This document shows, piece after piece, positions 21,509-26,300 of a DNA stretch of 26,300 bases. Positions within the stretch are counted from its first letter, which is position 1, and each line of letters starts with the position of its first letter. The stretch spans positions 1 to 26,300 of the forward strand of contig CABVCF010000022.1 of the NCBI GenBank assembly GCA_902496775.1, in the 5' to 3' direction. This DNA is from an uncultured Collinsella sp. (lineage in GTDB: Bacteria; Actinomycetota; Coriobacteriia; Coriobacteriales; Coriobacteriaceae). The notes beneath the pieces are model-generated. The model was not told the DNA's origin and did no database searches. It saw nothing but the letters and a program-made list of their open reading frames with translations. A program made the position numbers and the translations under genes.

Positions 21509-22252
21509 CTACTCCTCCCCTCGAGCGGCGGCCAGCGCCTGGGCCAGCGTAAAGTTGCCCTCGTAGAGCGCACGACCGGTAATGGCGCCTTCAATCGCGC
21601 CCTCACCCACCGCGGCCAGCGCGCGGATGTCGTCGAGCGTCGAGATACCGCCCGACGCCACGACGGGAAAGCCCGCGACCTGCGCCACATGGCGATACGC
21701 CGCCACATCGATGCCCGTCTGCATGCCATCACGCGCGATGTCGGTATACACCAGATGCTTAAAGCCCAGCTCGGTAAGCTGCGCCACGGCATCGTCGAGT
21801 GCCACGCCCGCGCCGTCGCGCCAGCCGTTCACCTTAACCTGGCCGTCGCGCGCGGCAATGTCGGCGACCAACAGCTCGCCAAAGCCCTGGGCTGCCACCT
21901 CAGCAAAACCCGGCTCGGTCACGAGCACGGTGCCCAGCGCAATGCGGCGAGCACCATAGCCCGCCAGCTCATCGATGCGCGCGAGTGAGCGAACGCCGCC
22001 GCCCACGTCCACGGACAGACCGCCGACGCCGCAGATGGCCTTAATCGCCGCCGAGTTGGCAGCGCATGTGTCCTCGTCCTCACCAAAGGCAGCGGACAGG
22101 TCGACGACATGCACCCAGCTTGCGCCCTGCTCGGCAAACGAGCGGGCGACGGCCACGGGGTCATCGGAATATACCTTGCAGCGGTTGCGGTCACCGCGCT
22201 CCAGGCGCACAACCTTGCCGCCGATCAGATCGATTGCGGGAAACAGGATCAT
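21509..22252 (-). CDS. hisA: ProFAR isomerase HisA
   Basis: A 247-aa (beta-alpha)8 barrel, 1-(5-phosphoribosyl)-5-[(5-phosphoribosylamino)methylideneamino] imidazole-4-carboxamide isomerase. D8 (PAIDLIGG), D131 and T170 (YTDIARDG) match the catalytic residues. In some actinobacteria the protein (PriA) also performs the TrpF reaction; the sequence alone does not settle whether this one does. The start ATG overlaps the hisH stop by four bases (ATGA), indicating coupled translation. Confidence 0.96.
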   Translation of the reverse strand: MILFPAIDLIGGKVVRLERGDRNRCKVYSDDPVAVARSFAEQGASWVHVVDLSAAFGEDEDTCAANSAAIKAICGVGGLSVDVGGGVRSLARIDELAGYGARRIALGTVLVTEPGFAEVAAQGFGELLVADIAARDGQVKVNGWRDGAGVALDDAVAQLTELGFKHLVYTDIARDGMQTGIDVAAYRHVAQVAGFPVVASGGISTLDDIRALAAVGEGAIEGAITGRALYEGNFTLAQALAAARGEE

Positions 22253-22950
22253 CGGCCAACCTCCTCGACGATGCTCACGAAGTTCTTAAGAATACGCTGA
22301 CCCAGCGCGGAGGATTTCTCGGGATGGAACTGGCAGCCCCACACGTTACCGTGGCGCACGATGCACGGGAAGCTCCGTGTATAGTGCGTGCGTGCCAACA
22401 CATCGGCGGCATCGACGTCGTCGGCCACCGCGTAGCTGTGAGTGAAATACATGTTGGCGCCCTCGGCAAAACCGGCAAGCAACGAATCGGCTGCACCGGC
22501 GGGCGTCATGTGCACCTGGTCCCAGCCCACGTGCGGGACCTTCAGACGGCTCGACTCCAGGTGCGTGCACGAGCCACGCATGATGCCCAGGCCATCGACC
22601 CAGGGACCACCGGCCTGCTCGGAGGCATCGTCGTCCGCGTCCGCACCCTCGTCCGCAGGCACGCCCTCGTTGCCGCGCTCAAAAAATAGCTGGAGGCCCA
22701 GGCAGATGCCGAGAAGCGGAGTTCCGGCGGCAACGGCATCGAGCACGGCCACCTCCTCGCCGCTCTGGCGCATAAAGGCGATCGCGTCATAGAACGCGCC
22801 CACGCCCGGGATGACCAGGCCGTCGGCGTTGCGGATCTGCTCCGGATCGTCCGACGTGCAGGCGGCGGCACCGGCGCGCGCAAGCCCGCGCACGACGCTC
22901 GACAAGTTGCCCTTGTGGTAGTCGACCACCACAATCTTCGGTTCGCCCAC
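22249..22950 (-). CDS. hisH: Imidazole glycerol phosphate synthase, glutaminase subunit HisH
   Basis: A class I glutamine amidotransferase that supplies ammonia to HisF. From the GTG at 22950 it is 233 aa. The nucleophile is C83 in GICLGLQ, and the His-Glu pair is H209 and E211 in QFHPEKS; YHKGNLSSV and PGVGAF complete the signature. GGAGGG lies four bases before this GTG; another GTG at 22962 has a poorer site. An acidic insert (GVPADEGADADDDASEQAGG, about 96-115) lies beyond the nucleophile elbow, where most HisH proteins are shorter. Overlaps hisA by four bases. Confidence 0.95.
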   Translation of the reverse strand: MGEPKIVVVDYHKGNLSSVVRGLARAGAAACTSDDPEQIRNADGLVIPGVGAFYDAIAFMRQSGEEVAVLDAVAAGTPLLGICLGLQLFFERGNEGVPADEGADADDDASEQAGGPWVDGLGIMRGSCTHLESSRLKVPHVGWDQVHMTPAGAADSLLAGFAEGANMYFTHSYAVADDVDAADVLARTHYTRSFPCIVRHGNVWGCQFHPEKSSALGQRILKNFVSIVEEVGR

Positions 22951-22974
22951 GCGACCCTCCACTTCTCATCATCC

Positions 22975-23015
22975 AAAACCACCGCAAAGGGGACAGGCAC
23001 CTTCGTGGTGGTTTT
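22975..23015. repeat. CCACC/GGTGG hairpin between hisB and hisH
   Basis: AAAACCACC (22975-22983) and GGTGGTTTT (23007-23015) pair perfectly. The loop contains GGGGACAGGCACC. On the minus strand the stem ends in TTTTGG, so it resembles a weak terminator inside the operon. It occupies most of the 78-base gap. Confidence 0.7.
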
Positions 23016-23028
23016 ACCCTTGTGACGG

Positions 23029-23616
23029 TTACAGCGAGCCCTTGGTGCTGGGGATGCCCTGCACGCGGGGATCGAGCTCGCAGGCGTGGCGCATCGTGCG
23101 ACCCACGGCCTTAAAGGCGGCCTCGATAATGTGATGCGAGTTGCCGCCCGCCAGTTCGCGCACGTGCAGCGTGAGCTTGGCATCGCGTGCGAAGGCATAG
23201 AAGAACTCAACGGCCAGCTCGGTATCGAAGCTGCCCACGCGCTCGGTCGGCACGGGCAGCTCGCAGTAGGCCTGGCCGCGACCCGAAATGTCCACGGCAG
23301 CCATCACGAGTGTCTCGTCCATGGCAATCGCTGCATCGGCAAAGCGCGTAATACCCGCCTTGTCGCCCAACGCTTGGCAAAACGCCTCGCCCAGCACAAT
23401 GCCCGTATCCTCGACGGTGTGGTGTGCGTCGACCTCAACGTCGCCTACCGCATGCACCGTCAAATCAAACAGGCCATGGCGACCAAAGGCGTTGAGCATA
23501 TGGTCGAAAAACGGTACGCCCGTCGAGATATCGCACACGCCGCATCCGTCTAGGTCGAGCTTGACGACAATGTCGGTCTCACCCGTCTTGCGGGTCACCT
23601 CGGCATAACGGCCCAT
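23029..23616 (-). CDS. hisB: Imidazoleglycerol-phosphate dehydratase HisB
   Basis: A 195-aa monofunctional dehydratase converting imidazole glycerol phosphate to imidazole acetol phosphate. Manganese-binding motifs are FFDHMLNAFGRHG (37-49), DAHHTVEDTGI (63-73) and GGNSHHIIEAAFKA (157-170). The phosphatase domain that is fused at the N-terminus in E. coli is absent. GGAGGAG lies six bases before the ATG, and the ATG directly follows the hisC stop. Confidence 0.98.
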   Translation of the reverse strand: MGRYAEVTRKTGETDIVVKLDLDGCGVCDISTGVPFFDHMLNAFGRHGLFDLTVHAVGDVEVDAHHTVEDTGIVLGEAFCQALGDKAGITRFADAAIAMDETLVMAAVDISGRGQAYCELPVPTERVGSFDTELAVEFFYAFARDAKLTLHVRELAGGNSHHIIEAAFKAVGRTMRHACELDPRVQGIPSTKGSL

Positions 23617-24732
23617 CTACATCTCCTCCTTCACCAGCGCGGCAAACGCGGCCAGCACCTCATCGTTTTCCTGCGGCGTGCCCACGGTAATGCGCAGACA
23701 GTCCGAAAGCCCCGGCGCATAGCTAAAGTCGCGCACCAAAATCGAATACTCGTCGCGTAGGCGCTCGCGCACGCGCGTGGCATGCGGCGTACGCACGAGC
23801 ACAAAGTTCGCCGCGCTCGGCCATGCCTCCACGGGCAGGCCCTCGGTAGCCATCGCGCGCAGGGCGCACAGCTCGCGCTCGCGCTCGGATGCGACCTGTG
23901 CCACCACGGGCGTGTACGCATCGCGGGCACGCACGCAGGCAAGCGCCGCCGCCTGGCTCAGTACGTTGACCGAATAGATCTGGCGAATCGCCGCGAACAC
24001 GTCGATGACCTCGGACGCCGCGATCACGTAGCCCAGACGCGTGCCGGCAGCGCCAAACGCCTTGGACAACGTATGCAGAATCACCAGGTTGGGATGCTCG
24101 GCGATAAGGCCCTGCGCCGTGGTGGCCGCGCCAAACGAATCGTCGGCAAACTCAACGTAGGCCTCGTCGACCATCACCATGCCGGGGCAGGCATCGCACA
24201 GGGCCGCGACAAAGTCGAGCGGTACCACGTCGCCCGTGGGGTTATTGGGCGAGGTCACGATTGCCAGGTTGCACTCGGGCGCTGCCGCAAGCACGGCTGC
24301 CTGGTCGAGCTCAAAGGTCGCGGGGTCGCGCCACACGTCGCGCACCTCGGTCTGGCAGAGCGACGCAAAGAACGCGTACTCGCTAAAGCACGGCGGGCAG
24401 TTGAGCAGGGTCCGCCCCGCGCCGCCAAACGCCAGCAGATAGTTATAGAGCAGCTCGTCGCCGCCGTTTCCCACGCAGATGTTCTCGCGCGTCACGCCAT
24501 GCCAGGCAGCAAGCTCGTCGCGCAGGTCGTTGGACATGGGATCGGGATAGCGGTTGAGCGGCGTGGCAGCCAGGGCGGCGTCGACCGCCTCGCGCACGCC
24601 GGCCGGCACGGGATAGGTGTTCTCGTTGGCCGAAAGGTTGATGCGCGTGGGCGTAAAGTTAGGATCGTAGGGCTCAATACCGGCCAAGTAGGGCTGGACG
24701 AGCTCCTTCATGCGCGGCGTGAGTTCGGCCAT
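23617..24732 (-). CDS. hisC: Histidinol-phosphate aminotransferase HisC
   Basis: A 371-aa fold-type I PLP enzyme that transaminates imidazole acetol phosphate with glutamate. It shows LSANENTYP (33-41), GNGGDELL (88-95), SPNNPTGDV (161-169), DEAYVEF (189-195) and the PLP lysine K224 in TLSKAFGAAGTRLGY. GAGGAGG six bases before the ATG at 24732 fixes the start; the gap to the hisD stop is one base. In-frame sequence further upstream is an Arg/Trp-rich shadow of hisD. Confidence 0.97.
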   Translation of the reverse strand: MAELTPRMKELVQPYLAGIEPYDPNFTPTRINLSANENTYPVPAGVREAVDAALAATPLNRYPDPMSNDLRDELAAWHGVTRENICVGNGGDELLYNYLLAFGGAGRTLLNCPPCFSEYAFFASLCQTEVRDVWRDPATFELDQAAVLAAAPECNLAIVTSPNNPTGDVVPLDFVAALCDACPGMVMVDEAYVEFADDSFGAATTAQGLIAEHPNLVILHTLSKAFGAAGTRLGYVIAASEVIDVFAAIRQIYSVNVLSQAAALACVRARDAYTPVVAQVASERERELCALRAMATEGLPVEAWPSAANFVLVRTPHATRVRERLRDEYSILVRDFSYAPGLSDCLRITVGTPQENDEVLAAFAALVKEEM

Positions 24733-24733
24733 A

Positions 24734-26218
24734 TTAGGCCTCCTCGCCGGTCGCGCCAACGCCATCCGCGCCCGCAGCCGCCAGGTCCACACCCTCGACG
24801 ACCGCGCCAGCGGCACCGCCCGCCGCCGCCAGGTCCACACCCTCGGCAACCGTCGCCACGGCGTCGCCCGGCCAGGCAACCTTGGTCAGGTCGGCCGCAG
24901 CCAGCGACGCGGCGCTCACGGCATCCTCGCCCCGCTCCAACACGCGGCGGCGCAGTGCGGCAGAAAGCGCGTGCGCCCACAGACCCTCGGCCTCGGCCAG
25001 GCGCTGTGTTGCGGGAGCGTCGGAGAGCAGGCCCTCGGGCGTATAGCAAATGACACTCGAGCGCTTAACAAACTCTTCGACCGAAAGCGGGTTGGAGAAC
25101 ATGGCCGTGCCGCCGGTCGGCAGCGTGTGGTTGGGGCCGGCAACATAATCGCCGAGCGGCTCGGAGCTCCAAGCGCCCACAAAGATGGCGCCGGCGTTGC
25201 GAATGCCGCCGAGCAGGCCCATCGCATCCTTGCAGTGCAGCTCCAGGTGCTCGGGCGCCACGGTGTTCACCGCCTCGACGGCAGCGGCCATGTCGGTGGC
25301 CACCACGATGGTGCCCTCGTTATCGAGTGAGGCGCGCGTGATCTCGGCACGCGGGGACTGCGCTACCAGAATGTCGATACCCGCCTCGACCTCGCGCGCA
25401 AACTGCTCGTCGCAGGTCACCAGATAGCAGGCTGCCAGCGGATCGTGCTCGGCCTGGGCCATCAGGTCGGCCGCGACCACCATAGGCTTGGCCGTGGCAT
25501 CGGCCAGCACGCAGACCTCGGAGGGGCCGGCGACCATGTCGATACCCACGTCGCCCGAGACAATCTGCTTGGCGGCGGCGACAAAGGCGTTGCCCGGACC
25601 GGTGATTTTGTCGACGCGCGGAATGGTCTCAGTACCGTATGCCAGCGCGGCCACGGCCTGAGCGCCGCCCACCATGTAGATCTCGTCCACGCCGCCGAGC
25701 TTTGCCGCGGCGAGCGTATAGGGGCTAATCAGGCCGTCCTTTTGCGGCGGCGTCACCATGACCACGCGCTTGACGCCGGCAACCTTGGCGGGAATGGCGT
25801 TCATGAGCACCGTGGAGGGATACTGCGCGCGGCCGCCCGGCACATAGATGCCAGCCGCCGCGAGCGGGGTCACCTTAACGCCGAGCATCGTGCCGTCCGG
25901 GCGCGTGGTAAACCAACTCTGCTCGACCTCACGCTGGTGGAACTCGCGAATCTGGCGTGCGGCCTTTTCGAGCGCCGCGACAAAAGCGGGATCGAGGCCT
26001 TCGAGCGCGGCATCGATCTGCTCCTGCGGCAGGCGAAAACTCTGCAGTTCAACGCCGTCAAAGCGCTGGCAATAGTCGCGCACCGCGGCATCGCCATTGA
26101 CACGCACGTTGGTCACGATATCGCGGGCGGCGTCGACGATGTTTTGCGGCAGCACGCCCTTACGGTTGAGCTGGTTGGTAACGAGGCGCTCACCGGGAGC
26201 AAGCTTGATGGTCTTCAT
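24734..26218 (-). CDS. hisD: Histidinol dehydrogenase HisD with C-terminal extension
   Basis: A zinc enzyme that oxidises histidinol to histidine in two NAD-dependent steps. At 494 aa it is longer than the usual 430 or so. The core is complete: YVPGGRAQYPS (125-135), GPGNAFV (207-213), zinc ligands Q255 and H258 (AQAEHDP), catalytic E323-H324 (APEHLEL), GPNHTLPT (361-368) and H416. After about residue 428 an Ala/Gly/Val/Asp-rich tail follows, holding two copies of EGVDLAAAG 16 residues apart. AGGGGA lies seven bases before the ATG. First his gene fully inside the window. Confidence 0.97.
   Translation of the reverse strand: MKTIKLAPGERLVTNQLNRKGVLPQNIVDAARDIVTNVRVNGDAAVRDYCQRFDGVELQSFRLPQEQIDAALEGLDPAFVAALEKAARQIREFHQREVEQSWFTTRPDGTMLGVKVTPLAAAGIYVPGGRAQYPSTVLMNAIPAKVAGVKRVVMVTPPQKDGLISPYTLAAAKLGGVDEIYMVGGAQAVAALAYGTETIPRVDKITGPGNAFVAAAKQIVSGDVGIDMVAGPSEVCVLADATAKPMVVAADLMAQAEHDPLAACYLVTCDEQFAREVEAGIDILVAQSPRAEITRASLDNEGTIVVATDMAAAVEAVNTVAPEHLELHCKDAMGLLGGIRNAGAIFVGAWSSEPLGDYVAGPNHTLPTGGTAMFSNPLSVEEFVKRSSVICYTPEGLLSDAPATQRLAEAEGLWAHALSAALRRRVLERGEDAVSAASLAAADLTKVAWPGDAVATVAEGVDLAAAGGAAGAVVEGVDLAAAGADGVGATGEEA
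24777..24845. repeat. Exact direct repeat in the HisD tail
   Basis: A 21-base sequence (24777-24797) recurs exactly at 24825-24845, 48 bases or 16 codons later. It encodes EGVDLAA on the minus strand. The tail appears to have grown by in-frame duplication. Confidence 0.85.
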
Positions 26219-26230
26219 ATCGGTATCCCC

Positions 26231-26300
26231 TATCGGTCGAGGTTTTGTTCGAAAAACGAGAGACCGGGCGGCGGCGCCAGCCGGCCCGCAGCCCGGACGT
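26231..26300 (-). CDS. Possible C-terminal tail of the preceding his gene (partial)
   Basis: One minus-strand frame is open from the right edge and ends in TAG at 26231-26233, reading ...GLSFFEQNLDR. The stop overlaps the AGGGGA ribosome site of hisD, as happens throughout this operon. It may be the end of hisG or a similar gene, but 22 residues are too few to identify it. All three minus frames are largely open here, so this is only suggestive. Confidence 0.3.

Noticed and set aside
23782..25053. 423-codon open frame antisense to hisC/hisD
   Set aside because: Arg/His/Pro-rich shadow; both underlying his genes are certain.
1..26300. CRISPR array, prophage or insertion sequence
   Set aside because: No regularly spaced direct repeats, and no integrase, transposase or phage structural gene in any frame; the repeats found are isolated palindromes.

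Overview
The window is high-GC, gene-dense bacterial DNA. It reads as a chromosomal segment of an actinobacterium of class Coriobacteriia, most likely Collinsella or a close relative. That assignment is an inference from composition, gene content and remembered resemblance of the intergenic repeats; there is no 16S gene or other phylogenetic marker here. No prophage, insertion sequence, CRISPR array or plasmid gene is visible, and the region is mostly housekeeping metabolism.

Left part (1-8.3 kb): the N-terminus of a response regulator runs off the left edge, followed by an unrecognised 243-aa protein and purH (all minus strand). Then come a GNAT acetyltransferase (+), a large secreted/membrane DUF2207 protein with a Gly-rich tail (-), a 515-base gene-free stretch holding a dispersed repeat and a possible structured RNA, the glutamyl-Q tRNA(Asp) synthetase gluQ (+, apparently leaderless), a metallophosphoesterase and a two-TM small membrane protein (-).

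Middle part (8.5-15 kb): a plus-strand operon encodes a DUF4342 (UBA-like + membrane segment) protein, an OmpR-type response regulator and its histidine kinase, closed by a strong terminator shared with a minus-strand pair (PTS IIB subunit + VOC-fold protein). A membrane-anchored TPR-like protein and tRNA-Leu(UAA) follow on the plus strand. A minus-strand pair then encodes a DivIC/FtsB-like septum protein and a Ppx/GppA phosphatase.

Right part (15-26.3 kb): enolase (-) with its own terminator; a minus operon of a stand-alone LarC C-terminal domain, a YfcE-type phosphodiesterase and MazG; a PHP-family histidinol-phosphatase (+); and, convergent to it, a compact histidine operon hisD-hisC-hisB-hisH-hisA-hisF-hisI-hisE (-). 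With the PHP phosphatase supplying the step that the monofunctional HisB lacks, the window encodes every histidine step after the first (hisG, probably just beyond the right edge).

The least ordinary content lies between genes. At least six kinds of inverted or dispersed repeat sit in intergenic gaps, several touching stop codons: a 50-nt bipartite repeat in three copies, a TTGCGGTG hairpin in two copies, and single copies of a 65-nt palindrome, a 100-nt hairpin inside the his operon, a CCACC/GGTGG hairpin inside the his operon, and an AT-rich hairpin at the end of the first full gene. Other points worth checking are a pseudoknot-capable terminated RNA candidate before gluQ, a duplicated 10-mer at the enolase promoter, a repeat-bearing C-terminal extension on HisD, and a LarC C-terminal domain without its partner.
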